A stretch of 64,000 nt of DNA from Trematomus loennbergii (GCA_012861695.1 JAAOOA010000540.1:37501-101500); one strand, 5' to 3'. Positions 12,158-24,685 are shown, numbered from the stretch's first letter. Program-made: numbers and translations. Notes: generated by a model from the sequence alone, not told the origin.

Positions 12158-12484
12158 GGTTCCTGAAGCTCTGCAGGATGATGGAGAATGGAAGACTCTT
12201 CTGGATCTCTCTGTAAGGTGAAGTGTGCCGCCTGGCAGCCAGAAGTCTGTCCCTGGAGATCTGGAAAAGCTCCTTGGAAAATCCCATTAGGACCAAAAGG
12301 CACTTGTTGCCTCGGCAGACATCCCCCCCCCTCCTCCCAAATCCCCCCCCCCCCCACCCCGGCTAAATCTTTGTCCACCGTGTCTTTTTCTAAGATTGTA
12401 TCACATTAGTTCCACTGGGAGCTGGAGATCGGCTGTAACTGTGACTCCTGTGGGAGCGAAGAGGAGACAAGTGGGTGAGGGGGG
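12158..12484. other. Possible conserved non-coding block
   Basis: High-complexity sequence with no long frame, interrupted by two C-runs (12325-12356). Words such as CCATTAGGACCAAAAGG and CATTAGTTCCACTGG look constrained rather than repetitive, but nothing in the window proves conservation. Confidence 0.28.
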
Positions 12485-12840
12485 GGATTCAAGATTCAAG
12501 TTTAACACATTCTCTCTCACCATGAGCTCAGCAGCTTCAGAGGAGAAACTGAAGTCTCCTCCAACAGAGCAACATGAATATATATAGGACATAGAACTAA
12601 TAAAACTGATCAAATAGTGCAAGAGAATGTTCTGAGATCTTAATATTATTCCGTAATACAAATAAAATATAAATAGTGCCAGAAGAGTCTGAATACAAAT
12701 ACATGGAATATGATATGTAGATAAATCATCTATGTTTCTGGATGTTCTTCACAGAGCTCAGGTGGTTAACAGTCTGTTGTCCTGTGGGAGGACTCTGTCT
12801 CTGATTCTGAGGTTTGAGTCCTGAAGCTGGTGTAACGGTC
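12485..12840 (-). mobile_element. LINE fragment (same family as 55970-60495)
   Basis: ATTCAAGTTTAACACATTCT, then GAGCAACATG, CAAATAGTGCAAGAG, and CAGAGCTCAGGTGGTTAACA with CCTGTGGGAGGACTCTGTCT. I recognise this order of blocks from a common percomorph non-LTR element read from its 3' end. The fragment is 5'-truncated and has no reverse-transcriptase segment. The assignment rests on remembered block order and on the matching relic near 57990-58070. Confidence 0.55.
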
Positions 12841-13243
12841 TGAGAAGTGTTTATATTTGGATGTTCATTTGTGTGCCTTGCTTATCAGTTTATGATTTAG
12901 TAAATGTGAGTGTAATTAGACAATTGTAAAATGTAGAGTATTATCTGGATAGCGAAATGTAGAATGGTTCACATTTGGGATGTGGTCGGTGAGTCGCTTG
13001 ACCAGTCAGGTCAGAAGGCATTGCCATGGCAACGCATGCCGTTGGCATAATCTACAGGGTTCAAGAGGCGCACACGGTAAATGTTTCTCTTTTGTGATAT
13101 GTGTGTTAATATTTAGTGTGTGCTTTGATTTTGCTAATGTGTTAGGTGTTACAATTTAATGTAAACTTTCAACTGTTCATTTCTTATAGTTTACACGTTA
13201 TTGGACGGTGTAGCTACAGCTGGTGTGAAAACATGAGGACTGG
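12841..13243. other. Unassigned AT-rich sequence
   Basis: About 400 bp lying between the LINE fragment and a MITE. No open frame, tandem repeat or known end is visible. Confidence 0.4.
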
Positions 13244-13635
13244 GGGTGTTTCTCAATGTCGAGTAAAGCTGCTCCAGAGCCACTATTTCTAGCATACTAC
13301 GTCATCGAGTCCCGCCGAAGGACTGTTCCAATCTCCAGCATACTTGGAATTCTACCGAGCCCGGCGTACTCCGTAGCGAGGCATTTAAAGGCTGCACATG
13401 TGTAGACTCCGCGGTCTTAAAATCCCCACAATGCTTTGCGCACGGACCAATTTCCCCAAATCTGTGGTGGAAGATGTAAGGCGGGGCCTCTCATATGACG
13501 CACACCTGCACACTTGCTAGCCTGTTCCACTCTTTGTTTTCCGAATGCCAGGAAAGTATTCTTGCTCGCTGCTGAAGCAAGTGACTCGGAAGACATGTGC
13601 TACCAAGCAAGCGTACTCGACATTGAGAAACACCC
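13244..13635. mobile_element. 392-bp MITE, copy 1
   Basis: Terminal inverted repeats GGGTGTTTCTCAATGTCGAG and its inverse at 13613-13635. The body is shared with 52583-52974 in the opposite orientation, and both copies are exactly 392 bp. The target duplication of this copy is unclear; the other copy shows a 3-bp AGT. It has no coding capacity; short open frames over the right half are by-products. Confidence 0.88.
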
Positions 13636-13855
13636 TCTGTCTCCTCTTCCTCAGGAGGAGATCAGGGCAGAGATTGAGTGTTTGGGAGAAGGGATTGAAT
13701 AAGTGTAAACTTCTTCCCACCCCTTCGTAATCAGGTAGATCATTTGTTTCTTTATCATTTGCTAAAACTACCATCTTGATGTGTATGTTCACATTATCAC
13801 AGCACCAGATGCAGAGGGACTTATTGCAGAAGTCTGTCTGTACTGTTTTCCTTAA

Positions 13856-14342
13856 AGTGGACCTATCATGCTATATTTGAATAATATAGTGTAGGACCAT
13901 ACCTATATAAGGCATATTTATACTTTTTTTTTTTCAAATACCAAACAGATCATGCATTTTAGCCATGCCTCATTTTGCTCAATTTGACAATTTCTAACTC
14001 TGTTTTTGCAAGGGCAGATTCTGTGAGAACAGCACCACCTACTGGCCTGGCATATGTACTACAGCGTCTCCAGCGCTTTCGAACGCCAATGGCCGTGGCT
14101 GTCTCCTCCTGATTGGTGGAGTTGGCCCAATAACCGTAGCGCCACCGTCCTGACGTCAGGACAGTGTTCAAATCTGGATCAGTTTTTATCAGATCCGTTG
14201 CAGCCCCTTTTTTAGAGATTTGGGTATGGAGGAAAATAGAGAGGGTTGTGTTTTCTGACACTTGGTGAGTTCCCTGGAACACCGGGACACATATTCATGT
14301 AGAAAAGACGTACAAAAGTGCATTTTGCATGATAGGTCCCCT
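13856..14342. mobile_element. TTAA-flanked MITE, copy 2 (487 bp, uninterrupted)
   Basis: TTAA at 13852-13855 and 14343-14346 flanks 16-bp inverted repeats AGTGGACCTATCATGC and GCATGATAGGTCCCCT. It is colinear with 4760-9233 apart from the insertions there and so serves as the pre-insertion reference. No transposase. The 13636-13851 stretch upstream is unassigned. Confidence 0.92.
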
Positions 14343-14346
14343 TTAA

Positions 14347-14705
14347 ATTACAGGTGTTTCTGTTAAAAATAAGTAAGTAAGAAGTCAAAGTAAAGTACTG
14401 ATGCCAGAAAAATGTACTTAAGTACAGTAACGAAGTATTTGTACTCCACTATTACATTACATGTTACTTGTTACTCCACTATCCACCTCAGCTCCTTCTT
14501 TAAAGCTCCGACACTTGAAGCCTCTCAGTATCGTCAATGAGGATTTAACAAGCCCCCCCCCCCCCCCCCCTCGGTGTGAATGGGTGAGGGTCGTCCCCCC
14601 CCCGCCCCCCCTCACTGATCACTGAAGTGTGATGTCAGCAGGACGCCGGAGCTCTCATTGTGTCCGACACTGTTTTTTTATTGGATAAGTGGAGCGGCTT
14701 CCTTT
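14347..14705. other. AAGTA tail, then a possible conserved block
   Basis: 14347-14480 is AAGTA/TACTT-rich repeat debris. 14480-14705 is high-complexity sequence broken by two C-runs (14552-14569 and 14595-14609) and includes GTGATGTCAGCAGGACG. No gene. Confidence 0.35.
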
Positions 14706-15000
14706 GAGCAGCGCTGCCTTCAGGGGTCATCGGATAAAGGAGCGCTGCCTTCAGGGGGCATCGGATAAAGGAGCGCTGCCTTCAGGGGGCATCGGATAAA
14801 GGAGCGCTGCCTTCAGGGGGCATCGGATAAAGGAGCGCTGCCTTCAGGGGGCATCGGATAAAGGAGCGCTGCCTTCAGGGGGCATCTGATAAAGGAGCGC
14901 TGCCTTCAGGGGGCATCTGATAAAGGAGCGCTGCCTTCAGGGGGCATCGGATAAAGGAGCGTTGCCTTCAGGGGCATCTGATAAAGGAGCGCTGCCTTCA
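14706..15000. repeat. 31-bp minisatellite
   Basis: About 9.5 copies of a 31-bp unit (GGATAAAGGAGCGCTGCC, TTCAGGGGGCATC), highly homogeneous. It passes at 15000 into the next array through the shared CTTCAG/GATGATG junction. Confidence 0.95.
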
Positions 15001-15342
15001 GATGATGTCATGTTAACGTTCTGATGATGTCATGGTAACGTTCTGATGATGTCATGTTAACGTTCTGATGATGTCATGTTAACGTTCTGATGATGTCATG
15101 GTAACGTTCTGATGATGTCATGTTAACGTTCAGATGATGTTATGTTAACGTTCTGATGATGTCATGTTAACGTTCTGATGATGTCATGGTAACGTTCTGA
15201 TGATGTCATGTTAACGTTCAGATATGTCATGTTAACGTTCTGATGATGTCATGGTAACGTTCTGATGATGTCATGTTAACGTTCTGATGATGTCATGTTA
15301 ATGTTCTGATGATGTCATGGTAACGTTCTGATGATGTCATGG
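15001..15342. repeat. 22-bp GATGATGTCATG minisatellite, part 1
   Basis: About 15 copies of a 22-bp unit (GATGATGTCATGTTAACGTT plus CT). Each unit holds TGATGTCA, one base from a CRE. The array is interrupted at 15343 by an inserted element and resumes at about 15728. Confidence 0.95.
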
Positions 15343-15727
15343 CATACTTGCCAACCCTCCCGATTTTCGTGGGAGACTCACGATTTCATTGCCCTCTCCC
15401 GGTTTCCTCCCGGGGTCATATTTCTCCCACATTTCTCCCGATTTCTGACAAAATCAGATTTACTCAGGACTGTTTCCACTCGGACTTTAATACAGCTACA
15501 CCACTGTTTGTTTCCATGGTAGCGTAGCGCGCGCAACTGAAAGTCTGAGAGGGTGAGGAAGATAGTCACAGCAAACAGAACAAGAATCGACAATTCTACC
15601 CTCTGCTCACTCCTTTCCTGTAAAATACAGGTCCAGCCACACATATGGTGCTACAGGCCGCAAGGCAGTGCACTTACAACTACAATAAGCATGTTAATGT
15701 TAATCTAATACAGCTCCGGCTCCGGTC
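15343..15727 (+). mobile_element. One end of a hAT-like element (CATACTTGCCAACCCTCCCG family)
   Basis: The left boundary CATACTTGCCAACCCTCCCG is an end I recognise from a widespread animal DNA transposon family with CCCGATTTT and CTCCCGG subterminal words. The expected inverse at the right is missing, so this copy is truncated or deleted on that side. It is inserted inside the 22-bp array and so postdates the start of that array. Confidence 0.65.
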
Positions 15728-17674
15728 GTGGTGTCACGTTCTGATGATGTCATGGTGTCACGTTCTGATGATGTCATATTAACGTTCTGATGATGTCGTG
15801 TTAACGTTCTGATGATGTCGTGTCATGGTAACGTTCTGATGATGTCATGTCAACGTTCTGATGATGTCATGGTAACGTTCTGATGATGTCATGGTGTCAC
15901 GTTCTGATGATGTCATGTCAACGTCGTTTAATGTTCTGATGATGTCATGGTAACGTTCTGATGATGTCATGGTGGCACGTTCTGATGATGTCATGTCAAC
16001 GTCGTGTTAATGTTCTGATGATGTCATGTCAACGTTCTGATGATGTCATGGTGTCACGTTCTGATTATGTCATATTAACGTTCTGATGATGTCGTGTTAA
16101 CGTTCTGATGATGTCGTGTTAACGTTCTGATGATGTCATGTCAACGTTCTGATGATGTCATGGTGTCACGTTCTGATGATGTCGTGTTAACGTTCTGATG
16201 ATGTCGTGTCAACGTTCTGATGATGTCATGGTAACGTTCTGATGATGTCATGGTGTCACGTTCTGATGATGTCGTGTTAACGTTCTGATGATGTCGTGTC
16301 ATGGTAACGTTCTGATGATGTCATGTCAACGTTCTGATGATGTCATGGTAACGTTCTGATGATGTCGTGTTAACGTTCTGATGATGTCGTGTTAACGTTC
16401 TGATGATGTCATGTCAACGTTCTGATGATGTCATGGTGTCACGTTCTGATGGTGTCATGGTAACGTTCTGATGATGTCATGTCAACGTTCTGATGATGTT
16501 ATGGTAACGTTCTGATGATGTCATGGTGTCACGTTCTGATGATGTCGTGTTAACGTTCTGATGATGTCGTGTCATGGTAACGTTCTGATGATGTCATGTC
16601 ACGTTCTGATGATGTCATGGTAACGTTCTGATGATGTCATGGTGTCACGTTCTGATGATGTCATGTCAACGTCGTGTTAATGTTCTGATGATGTCATGTC
16701 AACGTTCTGATGATGTCATGGTGTCACGTTCTGATTATGTCATATTAACGTTCTGATGATGTCGTGTTAACGTTCTGATGATGTCGTGTTAACGTTCTGA
16801 TGATGTCGTGTCATGGTAACGTTCTGATGATGTCATGTCAACGTTCTGATGATGTCATGGTAACGTTCTGATGATGTCATGGTGTCACGTTCTGATGATG
16901 TCATGTTAACGTTCTGATGATGTCGTGTCATGGTAACGTTCTGATGATGTCATGTCAACGTTCTGATGATGTCATGGTAACGTTCTGATGATGTCGGTTA
17001 ACGTTCTGATGATGTCGTGTCATGGTAACGTTCTGATGATGTCATGTCACGTTCTGATGATGTCATGGTAACGTTCTGATGATGTCATGGTGTCACGTTC
17101 TGATGATGTCATGTCAACGTTGTGTTAATGTTCTGATGATGTCATGTCAACGTTCTGATGATGTCATGGTGTCACGTTCTGATTATGTCATATTAACGTT
17201 CTGATGATGTCGTGTTAACGTTCTGATGATGTCGTGTTAACGTTCTGATGATGTCGTGTCATGGTAACGTTCTGATGATGTCATGGTGTCACGTTCTGAT
17301 GATGTCATGGTAACGTTCTGATGATGTCATGGTGTCACGTTCTGATGATGTCATGTGAACGTTCTGATGATGTCGTGTAATGTTCTGATGATGTCATGTC
17401 AACGTTCTGATGATGTCATGGTGTCACGTTCTGATGATGTCATGTTAACGTTCTGATGATGTCATGTCAACGTTCTGATGATGTCATGGTAACGTTCTGA
17501 TGATGTCATGGTGTCACGTTCTGATGATGTCATGTTAACGTTCTGATGATGTCATGGTATGACGTTCTGATGATGTCATGGTGTCACGTTCTGATTATGT
17601 CATGTTAACGTTCTGATGATGTCGTGTCATGGTAACGTTCTGATGATGTCATGGTAACGTTCTGATGATGTCAC
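15728..17674. repeat. 22-bp GATGATGTCATG minisatellite, part 2, with higher-order structure
   Basis: Roughly 90 units. Unlike part 1, the linker between GATGATGTC words varies (ATGTTAACGTTCT, ATGGTAACGTTCT, GTGTTAACG, ATGGTGTCACG, ATGTCAACGTCGTG), and blocks of several different units recur in the same order (for example around 16100-16280, 16560-16760 and 17020-17230), i.e. higher-order repeats. Confidence 0.93.
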
Positions 17675-17679
17675 TTTCT

Positions 17680-17862
<183 letters not shown>

Positions 17863-17863
<1 letters not shown>

Positions 17864-18594
17864 CCATCTGCTGCCCACACCACCCTGGCGTTGTTTCCAC
17901 CTGTGTGTGCAACCCGACGGGAGAAGATTAATACGAAGAAAAAGATAACAATGCAATTCTTGTTCTTATTCAAATATAACTTTAATTTCACTTATGAATA
18001 CAGCACTTTAATAAATAAAAAATTACAAAGATACAAATAAATATAAATTAAAACACAAAGTAATGTTTAGATAAAAAGTAGAACAAAATGAATAAGACAT
18101 GTTGGAAACCAAGTGATGAGCTCCCAGTAGGAGAAGGTGACTGTGACGCTGTGAACATATAGAGCCGTGCTCTCCTCGCTGTCTGATGAGATTTAGATAT
18201 CGAGGAAGTTTTAAAAAGCTAGTTAAGTGCTATTCAGAGCATTGAAAGGCCAAGCGTTGAAAAAGCCCAAAACGAGAGTCTAAAGAGCGTGAAGGAGGGG
18301 GGGAGCTGGGGGGGGGGGTTGGGGGGGGGGGTCACCTCTCTCCAGCGCAGAGTTAGCCGGCTGAACGCTTTCTCTCCGGGACAAAAGCTTTCTAATTGAG
18401 AACAAAACTGTCAGAGAAAGAAACGAGAGCGTGACCACAGACTGGAGGGGGGGGGGGTGGGAGTGGGGGGGGCTTCAGAGTTCAAAGGCTTTATCATCAT
18501 CGGTGCTACAGTGAAGATATGCACATATAGATATAGATATATCAGACACAACACTAATGAAGGAAGGTGAGATCCTGCAGGAGTTAGTTGTGAT
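17863..18594. other. Spacer with a possible conserved non-coding block
   Basis: 17930-18080 is AT-rich. 18120-18300 and 18340-18440 are high-complexity, separated by G-runs. GTTAAGTGCTATTCAGAGC, ATTGAAAGGCCAAGCG near 18215-18255 resembles GTTAAAAGCTTATTAAAGCG, CTGAAAGGCCGAGTG near 818-851, a possible paralogous block. No coding frame. Confidence 0.3.
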
Positions 18595-18613
18595 CACACA
18601 CACACACACACAA

Positions 18614-18703
<90 letters not shown>

Positions 18704-18815
18704 CACACACTCACAGTACACACACACACCAGTACACACATACAGAGTACAACACACACACACAGTACCACACACACACAGTACCACACACTCACAGTAC
18801 ACACACACACACCAC

Positions 18816-18860
<45 letters not shown>

Positions 18861-18879
18861 CACACACACACACACACAC

Positions 18880-18952
<73 letters not shown>

Positions 18953-19041
18953 CATACACAGTACACACACTCACAGTACACACACACACAGTACAACACA
19001 CAGAGTACAACACACACAAACACACACCACACACACACACA
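18595..19041. repeat. Compound (CA)n / CACAGTACACA microsatellite
   Basis: Long (CA)n with embedded AGTA and ACAACAC interruptions, the same composite pattern as 19911-20528. Confidence 0.93.
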
Positions 19042-19054
19042 AAAACAGAAGTCA

Positions 19055-19915
19055 TTATACTTGGTCCCCAGCACCTTCGGAACAAACTGTCCAAACAACA
19101 TCATTTCTTCAGATGGTATTACCCTGACCTCCAGCACCACGGGAGGATTTGTCTTTTAAATCCCATATAAAGCAAATTTCAAGGACTGCCTACTTCCATC
19201 TACGGAATATTGCAAAAAGCAGGCACATCCTAAATCACAACAATGCAGAAACACTAATCCATGCTTTTATCACCTCCAGGCTGGATTATTGCAATTCCCT
19301 TTTATCAGGCTGTCCCGGCTCATCATTAAAGACCCTTCATACAAAATGCTGCAGCACGGGTTTTAACAGGAACAAAGAAGATGGACCACATCAATCCTGT
19401 TTTAGCAGCATTGTAAAATGATTTTAAAATACTTTTACTCACATACAAAGCGCTCAATGTTCAGGGACCATCCTACCTACAGGATCTTTTAATCTCCTAT
19501 TGCCCCTCTCGGGCATTCAGATCCCAGAGTCTGTTGGTGGTTCCCAGAGTCCACAAAAAAAGGTCATGTGCAGAGCTTTCGGCTACCAAGCCCCGTTCCT
19601 CTGGAACCAACTTCCAGTGACGATCAGGGAGGCAGACAGTGTGCTCACATTTAAGAGTAGGTTAAAGACTTTCCTCTTTGGTACAGCGTACAGTTAAGAC
19701 TGGTTTTAAACCCCCTTTTATAAACATCCTCATGGACCCTTCCTTTTATGGAATTTTATTGTATTCTAACTGTATTTGTGTCATTGTGTTATGTTCCTTT
19801 TTAAATTACGTTTGTTGTTTTTACATTGCCAATTGTGTTTGTTGACTTGTGAAGCCCTCTGAGACAAATAGGATTTGTGATTTGGGCTATATAAATAAAC
19901 CTGAATTGAATTGAC
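19055..19915 (+). mobile_element. L2-type LINE fragment, 3' end
   Basis: Plus-strand frames give SRLDYCNSLLSGCPG followed, after frameshifts, by LLVVPRVHKKR and LTFKSRLKTFLFG. These are hallmark blocks of the C-terminal part of L2/CR1-type ORF2. The 3' end GCTATATAAATAAACCTGAA runs into (GAATT)n, a typical L2 tail. It is 5'-truncated with at least two frame changes, so it is dead, and it is bounded on both sides by CA-rich arrays. Confidence 0.8.
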
Positions 19916-20288
19916 ACACACAGAGTACAACACACACAGTACACACACACAGTACAACACACACAGTACAACACACACAGTACACACACACAGTACAACA
20001 CACACAGTACACACACACACACACCACACACACACAGTACAACACACACAGTACAACACACACAGTACAACACACACAGTACACACACACAGTACAACAC
20101 ACACAGTACACACACAGTACACACACACAGTACACACACAGTACACACACACACAGTACACACACACACAGTACAACACACACAGTACACACACACAGTA
20201 CAACACACACAGTACAACACACACAGTACACACACACAGTACACACACACAGTACACACACACAGTACACACACAGTACAACACACAC

Positions 20289-20323
<35 letters not shown>

Positions 20324-20528
20324 CACACACACACACACATAGTACACACACACAATACACACACACACACAGTACACACACACAGTACAACACACACAGT
20401 ACAACACACACAGTACACACACACAGTACACACACACACAGTACACACACACAGAGTACAACACACACACACAGAGTACAACACACACAGTACACACACA
20501 CAGTACACACACACAGTACACACACACA
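19911..20528. repeat. Compound CACAGTACAACACA array
   Basis: About 40 irregular units built from (CA)n separated by GTA or GTACAA. Cysteine/valine-rich frames of more than 240 codons on the minus strand are translations of this array and not genes. Confidence 0.95.
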
Positions 20529-20686
20529 TATCTCCTCCTCAGGTGGTGTCTCCTCATTGTGAGGTTCACAAAGCATCCGTGGTCTCAGTGGTTCAGAGTG
20601 GGAGCACTGATTGTCCTCTGAAGACGCCCTCAATCAGCCCATCAGCGTCTCATTAACATCAGGAGATCACTGAAGGATGTCCTCCT
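20529..20686. other. Possible conserved non-coding block
   Basis: A 160-bp high-complexity island between arrays (CCTCAATCAGCCCATCAGCG, CTCATTAACATCAGG). The homeodomain- and TALE-like words are suggestive only. Confidence 0.25.
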
Positions 20687-20860
20687 GCAGACCCTCAGGA
20701 CAACCACAGACCCACAGACCCTCAGGACAACCACAGACCCACAGACCCTCAGGACAACCACAGACCCACAGACCCTCAGGACAACCACAGACCCTCAGGA
20801 CAACCACAGACCCACAGACCCTCAGGACAAACACAGACCCTCAGGACAACCACAGACCGG
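20687..20860. repeat. 27-bp minisatellite
   Basis: About six copies of GACCCTCAGGACAACCACA plus an optional GACCCACA. Confidence 0.93.
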
Positions 20861-20923
20861 ATACAACCAAAGCTGAGTATAGTGACTCTACGAGAGTCTA
20901 AATGAGACAACTAAACAACATCA

Positions 20924-21727
20924 CGCCCAACATTAGCTGCTTTAGCTTAGCGGTGGTGACGTGAAGTCATGTGACTGTGCTGTAGTTCCTTTATAGCCCA
21001 ACATTAGCCTGCTTTAGCTTAGCGGTGGTGGCGTGAAGTCATGTGACTGTGCTGTAGTTCCTTTATAGCCCAACATTAGCCTCCTTTAGCTTAGCGGTGG
21101 TGACGTGAAGTCATGTGACCGTGCTGTAGTTCCTTTATAGCCCAACATTAGCCTCCTTTAGCTTAGCGGTGGTGACGTGAAGTCATGTGACCGTGCTGTA
21201 GTTCCTTTATAGCCCAACATTAGCCTCCTTTAGCTTAGCGGTAGTGACGTGAAGTCATGTGACCGTGCTGTAGTTCCTTTATAGCCCAACATTAGCCACC
21301 TTTAGCTTAGCGGTGGTGGCGTGAAGTCATGTGACCGTGCTGTAGTTCCTTTATAGCCCAACATTAGCCACCTTTAGCTTAGCGGTGGTGGCGTGAAGTC
21401 ATGTGACCGTGCTGTAGTTCCTTTATAGCCCAACATTAGCCACCTTTAGCTTAGCGGTGGTGACGTGAAGTCATGTGACCGTGCTGTAGTTCCTTTATAG
21501 CCCAACATTAGCCTCCTTTAGCTTAGCGGTGGTGACGTGAAGTCATGTGACCGTGCTGTAGTTCCTTTATAGCCCAACATTAGCCTCCTTTAGCTTAGCG
21601 GTGGTGACGTGAAGTCATGTGACCGTGCTGTAGTTCCTTTATAGCCCAACATTAGCCTCCTTTAGCTTAGCGGTGGTGACGTGAAGTCATGTGACCGTGC
21701 TGTAGTTCCTTTATAGCCCAACATTAG
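20924..21727. repeat. 72-bp minisatellite
   Basis: About 11 copies with a strict 72-bp period. Each unit holds TTTAGCTTAGCGGTGGTGAC, GTGAAGTCATGTGACC and GTGCTGTAGTTCCTTTATAG. TCATGTGACC is an E-box of USF/MITF type and GTGACGTGA is CRE-like. Variants (TGAC/TGGC and CCTCC/CCACC) cluster in adjacent copies, as expected for local duplication. Confidence 0.95.
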
Positions 21728-21786
21728 TAATGTTAAAAGTGCTGCAGTGGACGAACAAACTTTATAAATCAGATTTCAGTCCATCA

Positions 21787-21883
21787 GTGAGGAAGAGGAG
21801 GAAGAAGAGGAGGAAGAAGAGGAGGAGGAGGAGGAGGAGGAGGAGGAGGAGGAGGAGGAGGAGGAGGAAGAAAAGGAGGAAGA
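21787..21883. repeat. Purine-rich (GGA)n tract
   Basis: About 95 bp of uninterrupted purines on the plus strand (GAGGAA/GGA), mirror-like and capable of triplex formation. Confidence 0.9.
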
Positions 21884-21951
21884 TGCTCTGATTATTCCTC
21901 CCATCTGGTTGTGTTTCTCCAGCCTGAGCCTCACAGCGGCCGACAGGAGCC

Positions 21952-21956
<5 letters not shown>

Positions 21957-22003
<47 letters not shown>
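21957..22003. repeat. (TG)n microsatellite
   Basis: Perfect (TG)n of about 23 repeats. Confidence 0.95.
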
Positions 22004-22470
<467 letters not shown>

Positions 22471-22474
22471 CTGC

Positions 22475-22982
22475 AACGTGCTGCGGAGAAATGTTTACGT
22501 GTTGAAATTAAATTGAATATTAGTTCTGACTTTTTTTCTAATAATTTGGACTTTTTTTTCTTAGAAATGTTGAACTTTTTTCACAGAATTTGACTTTTTT
22601 TCTCAGACTTTTTACTTTTTCTGAAAATGTAAGGTTTTGAAAAAGTTGTGGTTTTAGTTTAAATATTTTCCAAATCTTTAGGCACATTTTTTTTGTTGAC
22701 ATTTTGACTCAAATCTTTTCCAAATTGTTGATGTTCCGTTTTTTTTGTGTTATTTGTATTTTCTTCATTGAGGGAGTTTAGATCTGAGCTGTTCGCTATG
22801 AGCTTCATTTAACTTCTGAAAACAGGGAGAGACTTTGAGGACATCGGGGTTTCTGGGACCGTTGTCTTTGTTGCTATGAACGTCAATAAGTCAACGTCCT
22901 TCCCCCAAATCTTTCCCGGGTCTTCCCGTTATTCAACGTTAAGTTTTCCACACAGGTCATGATGTGTTTGAGCTCCTTCATC
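22475..22982. other. T-rich degenerate tandem sequence and spacer
   Basis: 22500-22765 is a diverged tandem of about 25-30 bp (TTTGACTTTTTTTCTCAGA-like). The rest to 22982 is unremarkable. Confidence 0.5.
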
Positions 22983-23004
22983 CACACACACACACACACA
23001 CACA

Positions 23005-23050
<46 letters not shown>

Positions 23051-23072
23051 ACACACACAACACACCACACAA

Positions 23073-23153
<81 letters not shown>
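22983..23153. repeat. (CA)n microsatellite
   Basis: Imperfect (CA)n with ACC and AAC interruptions. Confidence 0.95.
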
Positions 23154-23159
<6 letters not shown>

Positions 23160-23277
23160 GGTCACCAGCAGGATTATTCCTGTTGACCGCCGCTGTTATT
23201 GGGTTAGGGTTTTCAGAAGAAGAGAAGATGAAGGGCGCAACTACACCAACACAACCTCTCAAATGTCAATGCGTATC

Positions 23278-23328
23278 AGTGTGTGTGTGTGTGTGTGTGT
23301 TGTGTGTGTGTGTGTGTGTGTGTGTGTT
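23278..23328. repeat. (TG)n microsatellite
   Basis: (TG)n with one interruption. Confidence 0.95.
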
Positions 23329-24120
23329 TTAATGAAGCAGTGTCTTTGTTGTAAACTGGGTCTGGCGGTCTGAACCCGGGATCTGTCTTTGTCTCGTATG
23401 TAGGTTTGCAGACAGTGTTAGAGAATGAGCGTCTGTTAAAGAGTTAATTCCACGATGTGTAAAAACACACTTCATTTTAATTAAGTGGTTTTAAAGTGGC
23501 TGCCATCGCGTTTTGCCCCCCCCCCCCCCTCCTGTTGTCAGGAGTGTGCATACCGTTGGTCTAAACAGAACAATGCTGTGATTTGTGGAAACCTTACAAT
23601 CTGCTTATTGTTTGGGCGACGCTTTGTTTACATTTGTAATGTTTCAATGATTGAGCTGACTTCCAGAAGCATGCCCGTCAACAAGGTATGAACGTTTGGA
23701 TAATGGAGATTTTATTTTGGTTCTAACTTTTGCAAACATGGCTTCTCATTTTCATTCAACACAAATGTGGAGAAAAATACCCAAATCTTCCCTTGGGTCT
23801 TCCCTGGCTAAATCCAGATTTTCCTGAATCTTACCCCAATCTTTTCCTAACCCTTCCCTGGATCTTCCCCGTATCGGCCCTGGATCCTTTACCCAGATTT
23901 CCTCAGATCTTCACCTGTTTCCCTGGATACGCCGCACTAATGCCAAACAAACAGACAAGAGCGACTTCCACAGACGATTAAACTTAAAAATGTGCAAAAA
24001 CCAAAGGAAAATAAACATAAACACTGAGGCTCATGGGAAATGTAGTATTAAGAGCCGTCTGCCTAAATAAAGGGTAACACCTTATGAATCTGAAACATGA
24101 AAACACAGAAAACTGTTCAA
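23329..24120. other. Spacer with degenerate CTTCCC-rich tract
   Basis: 23400-23515 is high-complexity (TTCATTTTAATTAAGTGG). A C-run lies at 23517-23528. 23765-23935 is a pyrimidine-rich degenerate repeat around CCCTGGATCTTCCC. No gene is recognised. Confidence 0.35.
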
Positions 24121-24146
24121 GGTGTGTGTGTGTGTGTCTGTCTGTC

Positions 24147-24186
<40 letters not shown>
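24121..24186. repeat. (TG)n/(TCTG)n microsatellite
   Basis: TG tract with an internal (TCTG)4 block. Confidence 0.93.
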
Positions 24187-24499
24187 AGACAGGCATTGAG
24201 AATTAACTTAATCCTCTTAGCTCTTGTTGTGGCTTGTCCTCCGTCTCTCTGCTCACTGAGAAGAAAAGTCCCGTGACATGAAGTCCAGTTCCTATGTGGA
24301 TAAAAAACATCATAGTTTAAGAGAGTAAACATGTGTACCCCTTAAAACATCAACTAAATAAGTTGAGTAAACGTCCGTCTCGTTAACACGCTATAGAAAC
24401 AGAAGCTAACAGGTTCCCTCTGCTGCCAGTGCTTATGCTAAGCTAAGCTAATCAATGGATATCAGACTTTGGTGTCGGACAAGAAACACAATATAATGA
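24187..24499. other. Non-repetitive spacer
   Basis: No gene, repeat or element end is recognised. Confidence 0.4.
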
Positions 24500-24685
24500 G
24501 GTCTGTTCTGACCCGACAGGTAGTGAGTAGCGTCCGTCTGTGATGTCTGTTTCTGACCCGACAGGTAGTGAGTACGTCGTCGTGTGATGGTCTGTTTCTG
24601 AGACCCGACAGGTAGTGAGTAGCGTCCGTCGTGTGATGGTCTGTTTCTGACCCGACAGGTAGTGAGTAGCGTCCGTCGTGTGATG
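24500..24685. repeat. 47-bp minisatellite
   Basis: Four copies of a unit with GTCTGTTTCTGACCCGACAG and GTAGTGAGTAGCGTCCGTC, with small indels. Confidence 0.92.

Noticed and set aside
13959..14282. 107-codon minus-strand frame shared with the 9 kb copy
   Set aside because: It is repeated because the MITE is repeated; the two copies differ by frame-changing indels.
15001..17674. Regular array considered as CRISPR
   Set aside because: Units are contiguous with no unique spacers, and the genome is eukaryotic; it is a minisatellite.
19055..19915. Host gene with RLDYCNSLL domain
   Set aside because: The block order and the 3' tail identify an L2 LINE fragment.
18475..20633. Cys/Val-rich and Thr/His-rich frames longer than 200 codons
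   Set aside because: These are translations of (CA)n and CACAGTACA arrays on either strand.
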